A stretch of 64,000 nucleotides of DNA from Pocillopora verrucosa (GCF_036669915.1 NC_089315.1:28359631-28423630), one strand, 5' to 3'; numbered from the stretch's first letter, positions 48,226 through 63,018 are shown. The notes: generated by a model from the letters alone, not told the origin. Numbers and translations are program-made.

Positions 48226-49843
48226 AATTGAACTATTCACGATATTTTGGTATTAATCATAAAAATTACGATTTCCTTGATTGTAATTGGTTAGAAAAAT
48301 TCCTATTTTTCACTAATTCCCTTGCAAAGTTGTTATCGGACAGTTTGTTATCGGACAGTTCTAAAAGGAATCACATTTAAAGTTGTAGTTTATATCAACC
48401 AATCTCAACCTTGGTTTCAATCACGATGGAAACAGTACTGTACAGACTCCTAAATTGTAGCAAATTTTTCTCTTTTTTTTTTTATAACTTAGCTATTCCT
48501 CTTTTTTCGGAACTTTCGGTTTTTATGATTAATTAGTTAGAAGACTTCGTGTTGTCCGATTCGGTTTGTTGTCATACTCGTGATACTCATGATGTTGTTA
48601 TCACTCGCACTATTACAGACCGAGTTAGACTCCACTCAGTCTTATTCATTTTAGTTATCAGGAAGTCAAGAGTGCAATCCCATAGCAATTGAGATATACA
48701 ATTATTATTTATGTGTTATGAAATGATGTAATTATGTGTAGAATTTAACTCTGTATTTTTCTTGGAAACTCAGACAAAATGTGAATTGTTTGATGAATAA
48801 TTTTGTACCGATATAACCTAAGTATGGTAGAAATTATATCAATGAAGAAAAAATAAATTTGACGTAAGACGCTGAAATGAAATGGCAATACACCTCTCTT
48901 GATGCATTATTTCAAGGTTCAAAAAAATAAGTTTCAATTTCCTGGGCTTCTATTGATATTGGTTTTCATTATATTTTTGACAAAACGCAGGTTACATGAG
49001 CTAATCCGTCTCGTAAATCTTACGAAACGTAGTGCTGCCAGCAAGACTGATCACTACCACCACCATGTGTGCCTGATCCCACCTGAACCAAAAAGTAATA
49101 TATCTAATCAGTTAATTACCCTTAATTGGCGGCAAAACCTGTTCATCTATTCTGTTACATTTATTGTTACCCGCGAAAATCTTTTTTTTTCCTGATCAGC
49201 CAGTAAAGTGGCTGAATAAACTTCAATGCAAGTCATTTTGTAAGATAAGAGTAATGTCATCGACTGCGTGCATGCAGTTTTCAAAACCCCTGGGCGCTCG
49301 ATGAACCGGGAAAAGACCCAGGGTAAAATTGTAGTCTGCTGGAAAATCAAAGTTTAAAAATGTGCCATAAGTCAATCGACTTATCTCTCCTACATTAGAG
49401 AATATTACATTTTACTTTTCGCAATGAATGTAGGCAAATATTAGTTATAATAGGAAAACCAGTGAAACCATTCTCTTCCACATTTATTGAGCATAAACAT
49501 GATCGAGATTTTTTTACAAGGTTCAGAAATAGCAGAGCATGAACTAAAGTAAGCTTTTAAGAAACCTTCGTTCTTTCTTCCTGTGCGAACAAAGCTCTTA
49601 TGAATTTTCTTGTTCGCGTTTTCTTTATATAAAAACACTGTTTTTATAACTGCTTTCACAGAACGAAGTTTTTGAGTAATGAGCATTTCTTCCTTTAGAT
49701 GACTAGATCACCGTTTTTATGGCAATTTCTGTTTTGAAGCAAAAGCTTTATTAATAACCATAAAAGTACGCCTTTTAGCACACACTGATTCCGATAAAAT
49801 TGATGTGACTGGAAGTCAATTGGCTCTTTTTAATCAAGTTCAT
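48226..49843. other. Non-coding flank, copy B
   Basis: It is homologous to 17700-19153. It retains two segments (around 48590-48640 and 48860-49020) missing from copy A. No gene was seen. Confidence 0.5.
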
Positions 49844-52800
49844 TTAGTTATCATATCATATCATATCAATATGGCGGACGGTCACGTTTTTAGAGCTCTT
49901 AGATGCTGGATCATTCTGCTTTATTTCTACGTTTGTTTCTCTGGTGCACTCCTTCCCAAGGCTAATCCTGACCTCGATATATCTGGTGATACTCTTCTCT
50001 TCATTTCTCACGGTCTGACGACAGTGAGAATTCAACCTTTTAACCATCGGTCACCGAGCTCGCAACATGCAAAGAATCTCCAGTTGCCGAATTCAAGACT
50101 TCTACTCCTTGGATGCCGTTTTGCGATTAATTCCTCTCTTTCCTTACTACTCATTCGTCTCGCAAATGATGTCGAACTTCAACCTGGTCCTGCTGGCTCC
50201 TCTAGTTCACATGACATCCTGTCTGATCTTCGGGATTTGTCAACGAAAAATGGGCTTACAATTATTCATCAAAATATCAGAGGCCTCGTGGCGAACAGGG
50301 ATAGTCTATGCCAAATGATCGATGATTCCAAGCATATAGACATCATATCCCTCAGTGAGACTCATCTATCGGACAGTGAAGAGGCTCAAGTTCAACTGGA
50401 TGGCTATACGTTCATTAATAGACCAAGGAAAACAGGCAAAGGTGGAGGTGTGGGAGTTTATATCTCCTCTTCTGTCCCCTTTCATAGAAGACTAGACCTG
50501 GAACGCGATGGGATCGAATGTATCTGGATAGAAATTCTATTTCCAAAATCTAAGGGTATCCTTATTGGTTTTATTTATCGCCCCCCGAGTTCTTCAAAGC
50601 ATCTTTGTGCAGATTTTGAAAATAAACTGGAGTCGATGCTTTCTGCTGTATCATCTGAAAACAAAGAATGCATTTTGACAGGCGATATCAACTGCAACTA
50701 TTTGGTAAGCTCAGACAACAAAGAACTGAAGGCAATGCTATTGTCTTTTGGCCTTAAACAGCTAATCAAGGATCCCACGAGGGTAACGCAAGATTCAAAA
50801 ACACTGATAGATGTGATTTACACAAATCGCCCTCAGAATGTTTATAGTGTTAAAGTCATTCCCGCCGGCTTAAGTGACCATGATATGATTGGTTGTGTCC
50901 GGAAGCTGCATAACCATAAATTCCAGCCAAGAACCATCACCTGTCGAAACTATGCTAATTATGATCCTATATCCTTTTGCAATGATTTACGGTCCAATAG
51001 TTTCACACCTGTCTTTAAATCCTCCTGCGTTAATGAAGCATGGTCTTTTTTGAAAGCCATTCTGAAAGAATGTATTGATAAGCATGCGCCAGCTATAAAG
51101 AAGAGGATCAAAGGGAAACTCAGCCCATGGCTTACACAGAAGGTAAAGCAAGAAATGAATACCAAAGATCAGCTTTTGAGAAAAGCGAGAAAGACAAATC
51201 GTGAAATTGACTGGTCTTCGTACAAGCGCCAACGAAACAAAGTTAACGGTATGGTAAAAAATTGCAAAAGCAGGTATCACCGTGAACTCTTAGAGGAGAC
51301 TGTGGGTTCACCTAACAAATTTTGGTCAGCTATTAAAAAACTATACCCTACAAAGTCTACAAAGGAACCAGGAGCAGCTTTTCTCGTTAATGAAGCAGTA
51401 GAAACCGACAAAGAGGTTATTGCAAATTTGTTCTGCAAATTCTTCACTGATGTTGCGCGATCTCTAAAAAGAAAGATCTTCCCTCTTTGCAATTTTGTCT
51501 GGAAAAGGCCCCTTACAATAGACACCCAGCAGCCGCTAGAGAACTTTGAGTTTAGATCAGTCTCGGAAAAGGTTGTCTTTAATGCATTAAAGAGCCTTAA
51601 GAGAAATAAGTCCTCTGGCCTTGACAACTTTCCTTCTGGAATGTTAAAGGACTCTGCTGATATAATAGCCAAGCCTCTCACGCATATAATTAACCTGTCT
51701 CTCGCAACAGGGTCTGTACCTACTGACTGGAAAGCGGCTAAAATTGTACCACTTTTTAAATCTGGTTCAATGGCCGAAATCGACAATTATAGGCCTATTT
51801 CAATACTTCCTTCAATGTCAAAGATCCTGGAGAAAGTGGTATATAAGCAGCTGATGGCTCATTTTGAACAGAATGGTCTACTTTCTCATTTTCAGTACGG
51901 CTTCCGTCGCATGCGCTCTACTGAACTGGCCGTTACTCATCTTACCGATGCTATCAGAAGAGAAGGTGAGAATGGTAACCTGACAGGCTGTGTTTTCATC
52001 GATCTATCCAAGGCGTTTGACACCATCAGTCACTCTGGCCTCCTGAGCAAGCTTTCAACTTACGGAGTTCGTGGAACAGAACTCGCATGGTTCACTGATT
52101 ACCTTTTCTGCAGATCACAAGTTGTCCAATATAAAGGCGTGCTATCAGAACCTCAACCCATTCTCACAGGTGTTCCTCAGGGAAGTATCCTGGGTCCTAT
52201 CTTATTCATTATCTTTTTCAACGATGTACATAAACCGCTTCAACACTCGAAGATTATCACTTATGCCGACGATTCAGTCATCTATACCTCTTCTAAAGAT
52301 ATTGATACTATACAGAGAAGCCTTAGCGAGGATATGAATAACCTGTGCGAGTGGTTTAAAGACAACGAACTGATCATTAACCTAAAAAAGGACAAGACGG
52401 AGTCTATGTTATTTGGAACAGCTAAAAGAATCAACCTTCAAGACAAGGAACTTAAACTTTCTGCTAAATGGGTCACTCATCAATAATACCTCTACCTATA
52501 AGTACTTAGGTGTTCACCTTGACTCATCACTAAACCTCGCATCACATTTTGACCGAATCTATAAAAAAGCTGCAACCAGAATCAATCTCTTGCGATCAAT
52601 TCGTCCTTTGATCGACCAAAAGTGTGCAGAATCGATCTATAACACTATGATCGCACCTATCTTTACCTATTGCGGAACACTTGGTCTTAGCTTTCCGGAT
52701 TACCGAAAGGAAATGATAAAGAACATCGAACGACGAGGCTTTAAAGTTATCGGCAATAGTTCTTTTAATCCCCCATCCGTGAACAATTTGATCAAGCGTA

Positions 52801-53297
52801 AAAGCTGTCTGTTTGTTTTCGACTGTCTCCTGAATAATGTTTGCACACCCTTTAAGAACTACTTCGAAAGGCTGGTTCATTCTAAGGCCACTAGGAATAA
52901 CGGTATATCAGTGAAATTACCCAAAGTTCGTTTAGAATTTGGTAAAAAGAGCTTCTATTACCAAGGAGCAAAGACTTTCAACAACCTGCCTGCTGAACTA
53001 AGGTCGTTAGATTCGAGACTGAAATTTAAGAACAAATTGCGAGATTATTTTAGTTAAATTCTATCTAAACGTGGTTATAGGTATCCTTTTCAGAGCATTT
53101 TTATTTAATTTTTAATTTTTTTCATTTTATTGTATGCTTTTCTAGACCTTAAGATCAATGATTATATCTTGTTAAATTTTATTTTATTTATTTATTTATT
53201 ATTTTTGACAGGACCCCAAGGACAACAGTGTTACACACTGATGGGTTTTTCAATCCTGTATAAAAATTCGTTATTATTATTATTATTATTATTAGTT
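49844..53297 (+). mobile_element. CR1/L2-like LINE with TTA tail
   Basis: The insertion is bounded by TTAGTT at 49844-49849 and 53292-53297, with a TTA microsatellite tail (about 53270-53295) typical of CR1/L2-group LINEs. Copy A has the empty site (TTAGTT at 19154-19159). It contains the ORF listed separately. Confidence 0.88.
49871..53057 (+). pseudogene. LINE polyprotein: endonuclease plus reverse transcriptase, one frameshift
   Basis: From ATG 49871 the frame runs to 52486. After a hydrophobic start comes NDVELQPGP, then an AP-endonuclease-like domain (residues about 128-340: IIHQNIRGL, DIISLSETHL, GGGVGVYI, GFIYRPPSS, LTGDINCN, GLSDHDMIG). The reverse transcriptase follows (about 575-830: KIVPLFKSG, NYRPISILPSMSKILEKVV, GFRRMRST, FIDLSKAFDTISH, GVPQGSILGPILFIIFFND, ITYADDSVIY). 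The C-terminal part (YKYLGVHLDSSL, ... FKNKLRDYFS) continues in another frame, overlapping from 52413 to a stop at 53055-53057. So a single indel between about 52413 and 52486 separates it from an intact element. No ORF1 is visible. Confidence 0.85.
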
Positions 53298-53925
53298 GAC
53301 CGCAAAATGTTGCAAATGTACGGTTTTGACCATCCAGCCTCATTCAAGAATTTTTTCTATTTCGTATGATTTTAGTGCATCTTTTTTCAGGTGTCATGTA
53401 ATTATCGGAATTTGCTTCGTTGAGAATTTGCCTAAAATAGTATGACCTAGCCATTTTACTGGCAAATAATCGATTTATCAAACCCCCAAGGCTTAACTCA
53501 AGCAATCATCACGTAGTTTCTCTCGCTATTCCCTCTTTATTTTTTGTTTAGACCGATCATAAGATGTCTTTATACCTCACCCATTTATCACATCTTCGCG
53601 GCCTTCAAATTATATTGTATCACCATAAAAAGTAAAAAACATTGAATCGAAAGGCACGAACGATTGTATAGTTTCAAACTATGAATATAGTTGTCATAAA
53701 CTCGTCGGCTGTTAAATGAGAAAAACGTTTCATAATAAAGGTTATCAAAAACACTTATAAGTCAAAATATAAAAATCTCCCAACACCACCCAAAAAATTT
53801 GAGAAAGCTTTGCTGTTTTTCTAAGTCGGTGTAGTCCTCCATTATGCAAGCATAGTAACAAAGCATAGTAACAATTAGTTTGATATGCTTAACCAAAAAG
53901 TAAATATATATGTAGTATATAGTAG
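53298..53925. other. Non-coding flank after the LINE
   Basis: It is homologous to 19160-19785. No gene was seen. Confidence 0.5.
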
Positions 53926-54345
<420 letters not shown>

Positions 54346-54687
54346 GTACTTGGCGCCTCTGTAACATCCTTTGTGGCTCGTCGGAAATAATCAAGGTGGC
54401 GAAAGTATTTTTATTCGATACCCTTGAATTTAATTGCTGAATCCTCTATACCATAATTATCATAAACGCCTTTACATAACGCTAAATTCTTCCTCCCTCC
54501 TCGTTTAAGCCCCATATTTAGCTTTCACTTGTTCATTGAAAGCACGTGTTAAGCCTCCCCTCAAAAAATCTACTTCAGACTATAAAACCTATTTAAATAC
54601 ATTTTTGCAAAGAAGTAAATGCTTTTTTCATTTGCAGGGCTCCGACTCAGAAACAACGGCAATATTGCTGTGAAACGTCATAAGACA

Positions 54688-57280
54688 TCACTTTGAAATG
54701 TAGGCAACGTGTAAACTCGTCGGACTTACGGACTGCCACTTGTTGTTACTTCCTCCCCAGCCATAATGAATAAAGAACTCGGTGTAGTGGTCAGTTTTCC
54801 AATCACAGACTGTCTTAGTCTTTCTCCAAAACCACCATCCAGTTTTCTTCTTCTGGCAATGGCGATAGGTTGTTGACTTCGTTGTGAACTTCGTGGCGAC
54901 TGCAGCGTGGGCGGCCTTTTTCTTTCCGTTGTCGACATAAAAACTAAAGACCACGGGATAACCATATTTTAGAAACCAGACACCTTTTGACACCATCCAA
55001 GAGCTTTTTCTCCATGGCCGGCGGTAACCTTTGACCACTGCTTTTGATCCTTGTCGTTCTTTAAACCATGGTTTGATACGGTGCATATTGCGAATTTTTG
55101 TTGCTCCCTGACCTCCATCGCACCACGTTCTGAGATATGGTCGAAGGCTTTCTACGAAGACCTTTACTGCACCTGTCAATTGCAAAGGTGCCATGGTGCT
55201 ACTATCTCCAAAAATTCTTGAACTGAACATAGAGTTATACTTGGAGATCCTGTCGAAGTACCCGAACACCTGAGCCCAGGCAACCGGAACACATCCACTG
55301 TAACAGCCACCACAGCACTTATGCTGGTTATAATCAGGGAACTCAGATTCATAGGAAATGGAGCCTTTATTACCACCACTTGGAGAGCGCTGTGACCGCT
55401 TACGATGCAAATCAATTACAAAATGTCTACGAATCCGTTCGCTTTTCCGTGACATAAACTCGATGAAAAAGCCTAGTTCTTTCCATTGCAGAGCGTTTCC
55501 GACATATTTCCAGTTGCCGCGTACCACAAGCCTAATGTAAGCTATGTGATTGGCTGTCTTTGCTATGACAGAAAGATTGACCTTGGTATTTTCTTCCTGC
55601 AAGCAAATATCTACGAGTACCTTACAGAGTCTCTTCTGCCACTGTCCCCCCCTTTTTTCGTAGTTTGTAACAAAAATTCGCACAGATTTAAAGCCTTCAC
55701 CAAGGGCTACTTTAGCGATGGAACCAGGGGTGAGAGGTTCTTCATAAGTTTCTTCCTCTTTTATTCTTCCACTTGTAAAGGTTTTTTCACTTGTGACCCA
55801 GTCTATTTTTGAACGCCTGAGAGCTGCTCGCTCTTTCCACTGTTGGGTAAATCCGGAAGGATTTTTCTTTACCATATTGTCCAACTTACGCCAATCATCA
55901 ATCTGTTGCAATCAAGAAATGGGGACTCTTTACTTGTAATCAATAAGTATTATACAGTAAAAATTAATTTCGTAATTGGTTCTTTTATAGAAGCTGAAAA
56001 GATGAATTTCACTCATTTTAGGCAAATAGATCAATAGTATTTTCATGCCAGAATTGTCTTACTTGTATATGCAGTCATCTTTTGATACGATAAACTGCCA
56101 CATCTTAGTTTCCCAAACAGGAAAATCCTTTACAATTTATCCCGATAATACGGTACACAACAAAAGTGAGCGGGCTCAGGGCCCCCTTTAGTTAAATGAA
56201 CCTGTTCTTGCCTTGTTTTAGTGCTACAGTCCACCAAAAATGTATTTGTGAAGGTTTCCCAGCCGATTCTAAAGATGAATTATGTATGGAATGAAGTTTC
56301 AAGTTTTTTTGTTTTATCGTTTGTAATTTTTTTCTTTTCGTTTTGCAATTAGAATACCAACATGTATGGCTACATTCCGGTTGTCAAAGGTAAATAAAAC
56401 GGAGCCAACAAGTTAAAAATTCAGTTTTTCTTTTCGAAGAGTGGCATCCCGGTTGACAAAGAGAACCTTTGTTGAGGGAGTATTAATGCGGTTCCACTGG
56501 CACTGCACATATTTCCACTGATATGACTTACCACTTCTTAAGCTTCACTTGGCTTATTGTGAGTACGTTACTATAGTTAGTCCGAAATACGAAGGTCTAT
56601 GTTTTAAAATCTTTACTTTTTTTTTTGTAACGCGCTCGTGAAAATGACCAACACATTTCTCTGGGAACATAATTTGTTGCGTTTCCTAAGGGTGTGAGTG
56701 TTCGCTTCTAGGATGCCAAGCAGCAGTAAGTGCGTTGATGAGGGTCTTAATGAACGTGAGCACCGGTTCTTAGCCCACTGCTTTTATCTTAAGAGAGCCT
56801 TACCTCAGCAACATCATTCACCCAATCATAACTTGCCGCCACGATCGTTCCATTTTGATTCGAACAAATCATCAGTCCCCACGGTGTGAGCCGATAAAAC
56901 TTCTTACACAGCTGACCATTTTTATGAGCTTGCTGCATTAGCACATCAGTTGGTCGCGGATCCGGGCCATGCTCTACCATTCTAAAATCTCCAGTTCTAG
57001 AACTGGAAGACAAGATGACATAGCTACGTCCGGTATCGATTTCGTAGTAAGCAACATAGTCAGGGTCGAGATCCAGTCGGTAGATCGGGCGAGTGGGACC
57101 ACGCCCATCGGATACGTTGACTCGTTTCAGATCTTTGAGGTCGTCAAGTTCACTTTCGGCCAAAATTGATTGTTGAACCTCATATGGCAACTTTAAGGCG
57201 GCTGACCCGACCACGAGAATGGTACACAATGGAAACAGAACATGCCATTGTATGTTTTTATTTATGTTACCTGGGGCCAT
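54688..57280 (-). CDS. Papain-fold cysteine peptidase-like secreted protein, copy B (2 exons)
   Basis: On the minus strand, exon 1 is 57280-56804 (donor GAG|GTAAGG) and exon 2 is 55902-54688, phase 0, giving 563 aa, the same exon lengths as copy A. The hydrophobic start, Cys363 and His491 are kept, but the neighbours change: SGCVPVAWAQ (Gly to Val after the Cys) and AHAAVA (Gly to Ala before the His). WGGSNNKW is intact. Both copies are uninterrupted, which suggests recent duplication or selection. The changes next to both putative catalytic residues could alter activity. The same acceptor (tttctttgatag) lies just before the ATG. Confidence 0.7.
56381..56450. repeat. Inverted repeat arm, left (copy B)
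   Basis: It is equivalent to 21981-22050 and the reverse complement of 60305-60374. Confidence 0.8.
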
Positions 57281-57393
57281 CCTATCAAAGAAAATTATCA
57301 AAATAACAACATATCGTCAAGGAAGAGAAGAGGGCAAAAGAGAACGAAAGGATAAGAATAAAAGAGGGCAATAGGAGAAGAAGAGATTAAGAG

Positions 57394-59852
57394 AAGAGAG
57401 GAAGAGGAGAACAAGGGAACAGGAGAACAGGAGAACAGGAGAACAGGAGAACAGGAGAACAGGAGAACAGGAGAACAGGAGAACAGGAGAACAGGAGAAC
57501 AGGAGAACAGGAGAACAGGAGAACAGGAGAACAGGAGAACAGGAGAACAGGAGAACAGGAGAACAGGAGAACAGGAGAACAGGAGAACAGGAGAACAGGA
57601 GAACAGGAGAACAGGAGAACAGGAGAACAGGAGAACAGGAGAACAGGAGAACAGGAGAACAGGAGAACAGGAGAACAGGAGAACAGGAGAACAGGAGAAC
57701 AGGAGAACAGGAGAACAGGAGAACAGGAGAACAGGAGAACAGGAGAACAGGAGAACAGGAGAACAGGGGAGCAAGAGGATAAGGGGAAAAGGAAACAAGG
57801 GAACAGGGAAACAGAAGAACAGGGGAACAGGGGAACAGGGAAACAGGGAAACAAGGGAACAAGGAAATAGTGGAATAGAGGAACAGGGAAACTGAGGAAC
57901 AGGGGAACAGGGAAACAGAGAAACAGGGAACAGGAAAATAGGGGAACAGGAAAACAGAGAAACAGGGAAACAAGGGAACAGGGGAACAGGAGAACAGGAG
58001 AACAGGGAACAGGGAATAGGGGGAACAGGGGAACAGGAAAACAGAGAAACAGGAAACAAGGGAACAGGGGAACAAGGGAACAGGGGAACAGGAGAACAGG
58101 AGAACAGGGGAACAGGGGAACAGTGGAACAGGAGAACAGCGGAACAGGAGAACAGGGGAACTGGGGAACAGGGGAACAGGGGAACAGGGGAACAGGGAAA
58201 CAGGGGAACAGGGGAACAGGGGAACGGGGAAACGGGGAAACGAGGAAACGGGGAAACGGGGCAACGGGGAAACGGGGCAACGGGGAAACGGGGCAACGGG
58301 GAAACGGGGCAACGGGGAAACGGGGCAACGGGGAAACGGGGAAACGGGGAAACGGGGAAACGGCGAAACGGGGAAACGGGGAAACGGGGAAACGGCGAAA
58401 CGGGGAAACGGGGAAACGGGGAAACGGCGAAACGGAGAAACGGGGAAACGGGGAAACGGGGAAACGGAGAAACGGGGAAATGGGGAAACGGGGAAACGGG
58501 GAAACGGGGAAACAGGGAAGCAGGGAAACAGTGAAACAGAGGACCAGGGAAACAGAGGAACAGGAAAACAGGGGAACAGGAAAACAGAGGAATGGGGGAA
58601 TAGGAGAATAGGGGAACAGGGAAACTGAGGAACAGGGAAACAGGGAAACAGAGGAACAGGGAAACAGAGGAACAGGAAAACAGGGAAGCAGGGAAACAGT
58701 GAAACAGAGGACCAGGGAAACAGGGGAACAGGAAAACAGGGGAACAGGAAAACAGGTAAACAGGGAAACAGGGCAACAGGGCAACAGGGCCATAGGGCAA
58801 AAACAGGGAAACAGGGAAACAGGAAAACAGAGGAATGGGGGAATAGGAGAATAGGGGAACAGGGAAACTGAGGAACAGGGGAACAGGGAAACAGAGGAAC
58901 AGGGAAACAGAGGAACAGGGAAACAGAGGAACAGGGAAACAGAGAAACAGGGAACAGGAAAACAGGGGAAAGGAAAACAGAGAAACAGGGAAATAAGGGA
59001 ACAGGGGAACAGGAGAACAGGGAACAGGGAAACAGGAAAACAGGGAAACAAGGAAACAGGAAAACAGGGAAACAGGAAAACAGAGGAACGGGAAAACAGG
59101 GAAACAGGGAAACAGGGAAACAGGAAAAGAGAGGAACAGGGAAACAAGAGAACAGGGGAACAGGAAACGGGAACAGGGAAACAAGGGAACAGTGAAACAG
59201 GAAAACAGGGAAACAGGGAAACAGGGAAACAGGGAAGCAGGGAAACAGGAAAACAGGGAAACAGGGAAACAGAGGAACGGGGAAACGGGGAAACGGGGAA
59301 ACGGGGAAACGGGGAAACGGGGAAACGGGGAAACGGGGAAACGGGGAAACGGGGAAACGGGGAAACTGGGAAACCGGGAAACCGGGAACCCGGGAAACGG
59401 GTAAACGGGGAACCCGGGAAACGGGGAAACGGGGAAACGGGGAAACGGGGAAACGGGGAAACGGGGAAACGGGGAAACGGGGAAACGGGGAAACGGGGAA
59501 ACGGGGAAACAGGAGGAAAGGGTAGCAGGGAAACAGGACAACAGGGGACCAGGAGAGTTGTGGAACAGGTGAGTAATGGAACAGGTGAACAGGAGAACAG
59601 GGGAACAGGAGAACAGGAGAACAGGAGAACAAGAGAACAGGAGAACAGGGAAATAGGGGACAGGAGAACAGGGAAACAGGGGAAGAGAGGAAAAGGAGAA
59701 CAGGGGTATAGGGGAACAGGGAAACAGAGAAACAAGGAAACAGAGAAACAGGGAAACAGGGAAACAGGGAAACAGGAAAACAGGAAAACAGGAGGACAGG
59801 GGAACAAGAGAACAGGAAAACAGGGTAACAGGAGAACAGATAACACTCATTG
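57394..59852. repeat. 8-bp purine-rich minisatellite, copy B
   Basis: It has the same 8-bp family as copy A but a different layout. A long homogeneous AACAGGAG block (57417-57765) is followed by mixed units, then AACGGGGA-rich blocks at about 58223-58515 and 59277-59508, which copy A has only in traces. The flanks on both sides are shared with A, so the arrays have evolved separately since duplication. Frames of more than 800 codons on the minus strand are artefacts of the stop-free repeat. Confidence 0.95.
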
Positions 59853-60304
59853 TACATCAGCTAAATCTGGTAAATAGTTTCAACAATAGTGAGGTATTAT
59901 TTTTTTATCTTATCATCTATTCGAGTCACTTCCGGTTTGAATGAAAGTTCTGTTTTGCTCATATATGACACTTATTTCATTGAATGATGTCGACCATTTC
60001 TCATAATATCTTTAATTTTATTCTAAGGTGCAATTTTTTCGTGATTTTTTTCTTAACCTTCAGTTTGTTGAGAAGATAAGCATCTCTGTTTTTCTAATGT
60101 AAGCTATAATCTTCTTAGAAAAACGTGCGCACAAAGGCAAATATCTTTCATACTGATTCTAGTTTGGCTTATTCCAACCTTAATCGAAGCGTGAGAACTA
60201 ATTTTAAGGACACCTACCTTTAGCCCGGACGCTTTGAGTACGTCTAACTTGGCCGAGATAAACAAGCGATATGGCCGTAGCACTGCGTGAACAACGAAGC
60301 TATT

Positions 60305-60374
60305 GGGATGCCACTCTTCGAAAAGAAAAACTGAATTTTTAACATGTTGACTCTGTTTTATTTACCTTTGACAA
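60305..60374. repeat. Inverted repeat arm, right (copy B)
   Basis: It is equivalent to 26244-26313 and the reverse complement of 56381-56450. Confidence 0.8.
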
Positions 60375-61885
60375 TCAAGAGAGAACAAAGGATGGATTAT
60401 TGTTTTGACTACGATTGATATTCTATTATAGATAGGATAGTCTACAAAGCGGAACCCTTCGCCGATAAAAGTCAATATGTACTTAGAAATCAGCCAAAAA
60501 ATTGCAATTAAGGGCTTTCTACAATAATGTGAAAATTTTTGTTTTTAAGAGAAGCTTGGCAAAATGATGCTCATTTTTATTTCACGGCTTTGATCAATTC
60601 AAAACGACGAAAAATGCAGTTAATCATGCACAAAGGCTATTGTGTTCGGAAACTGACGACTTTAGCGTGTTTCAGTTACACGGTTTATTTCTGATCAAAA
60701 CTGATAAGTAAACATGCTATTCTTTTGGCCGTGATTCGATTTTGGATTTTAGAGATTTCCGTCAGTGAGAGTTAATAGCATGTACTACCTCTGCCGACAA
60801 GTAACTTTATGATTCTACTTTGTTAGGAATATTATAATGAGGATAAGATTAATAGTGATTTTACGGTCGTATGCTCAAGCTCAGAAAATGCGTCTTTGAA
60901 ATACCAAAATCCTTTTTAGAATTGCTTGGCCTCTGTCAATATATATCGAACACTCTGATTGGATTCACAAAATGACCTGCAGAAATTCGGTCAATGTTTC
61001 TAACGACCAGGTTGAGGCAAATTTCTTTGTCAAAATACCGATTTTGTTGTAATATTCGAATATTTCGTCAACTAAAAAACGACCATGCGATCTTGAAGTC
61101 AATTGAAATTTCCAAATAAACATTTGATAGTTTTTGGAACAAGTCTAATAGAGCTTATCTGATGAAACTTAATTAGAGAAAATTTCTGACTGCCGGGCAC
61201 CTATAGTCCATAACAGACAGTGCCTTCCACAGGTTAAAAGCCTAAGTTTGGCAACGAGGTTTATTTGGGATTTTTAATTTTAGGTCCGAAAACTACAAAC
61301 ACGGAAATAAATAGCTCATTTGTTTTTTCTTGATCGGTAAACCTATCTATTTTACCTCGAAGAGACTGTCTGAATCTTTGTTTGCGTCGCTGTGAAAAAT
61401 AAAACGTAAACACTGGGACTTGTTTACTGTGTTTGCATACTAATACTTGAACTTTTCTGATGGTTCCTCAACGTAATCATTGCTTCATAACGGAAGCTAA
61501 TGTCCTTAGTCAGTGGGTTAACAACTGGCTCCCACACGGCAGAACAGTGAAAATGTCGTATGAACTTTGAATAGACATTGTTCTGTTATTTTGCATAGAG
61601 ATATGATTGAAGAACTTAATATGCTGGCTGGAAATTTGTTTTCATAATACGCTCTAGCCGTTATGATCTTTTTAACAACGGCTGCATGTTAGAAAGATGC
61701 CATTCAGTTTCACAATCAAAGTTGTGACTGAAACAGCACACAGCAAAGATTCAGCATTCACGTAATTGTATTTTCATCGTGTTGTGTATCGCATAAATAT
61801 TGAGCCAACTTTGTCCCTATCCACGACAGAGATCGATTCGCGAAAAATATACAGACTATATTCAGGCTCTCAGTGGGGTGATGGC

Positions 61886-62058
61886 TTTTACGGCTGACGG
61901 TTAAAATTTTGGCCAATTTACGGTTAACATTTTTCCATTGTTTCCACCAGACATATTTTTTACGGTAAACTTTTTTTTACGACTGACTGTTAAATTTTGT
62001 CAATTTTTACGCCTAACGGCTAAATGTTTTGGTCGTTTTACGGCTGACGGTTAACCCC
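61886..62058. repeat. Degenerate TTTTACGGYTGACGGTTAA repeat, copy B
   Basis: It is the counterpart of 27865-28040, with the same spacing and small substitutions. Confidence 0.65.
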
Positions 62059-62937
62059 GCTGAGAACCTCTATATTTGCAAAGAAAGCGTTTTGTTTATA
62101 AAAATAACATTACGTTACAACTAGTCTCGATCATTTTTAAACGAAAGGCATAGGGTAGCCGCGACATCTGAAGTCTTATTGTAACATGAAAAAAATCGGT
62201 AGCCTGAACTTGGTAATTGTCAATTGCATATTCTAACAGTTTGCACTGGAGAACCGATGCTTATAAGAAATTTACTTTACTAGTTAAAGATTGTGTTGGC
62301 TTATCAGAACCAAAACTTATCATTTTCCCTTACAAGTGACAAAAGCTGGATTTAGACGAATTTATTCAAAAACCATAATCAAAATATTTGGAAAGATGTG
62401 CTAAAAGACTCTAATTAAGTTCAACTGTCACACAACATCGTGATGCTGCGTGACCTCGATTCGATATAACACGGCAACGAAATAGACGAGCTGTTGATAT
62501 CACAAATCAACTCGGTTATCGAGGACCCGTATTTAAGGCTTACGTACTTCTTTCTCTCTAAAACCGAAAAACTGTTGTCACTGATTGCGACGAGGCCTTC
62601 CAAGAGATATTGGCGACAAGCGACATTGCTAAAAAATGTGGCAACAATCTTGTTCCGATGAAACGACAGCCGACAAAAACTGGCAGAAAAGGAGCGACAT
62701 TTTGCGACTGCGACAATCCACTTTTAATTTCCACGAAGCGACATTTTTTCGCTGGGATTTTTCTGACAGAAACATCGTGACAAGGACAGCGTGACTCTTT
62801 TGTGATTTTCCAGCCTCAATATTTTGCCAATAAACAACTAACAAGTCAATAAACCATTTAATGTGTTTCATATTCAACCTTTGTCAGACACAGTCAGTCT
62901 CTTGTTACCTATTGTTATGTAATGGTCTGCTAAGGTG

Positions 62938-63018
62938 CGTCACACAAGTGTTTGTGCGCCACACAAGTGTTTGTGCGCCACACAAGTATTTGTGCGCCAC
63001 ACAAGTGTTTGTGCGCCA
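62938..63018. repeat. 19-bp tandem repeat, 4 units (copy B)
   Basis: The unit cacacaagtgtttgtgcgc occurs four times, one with a g-to-a change, against two in copy A. Confidence 0.85.

Noticed and set aside
57298-59857. Three overlapping minus-strand frames of more than 800 codons
   Set aside because: Same minisatellite artefact; no start context, no domain, and the layout is not conserved with copy A.
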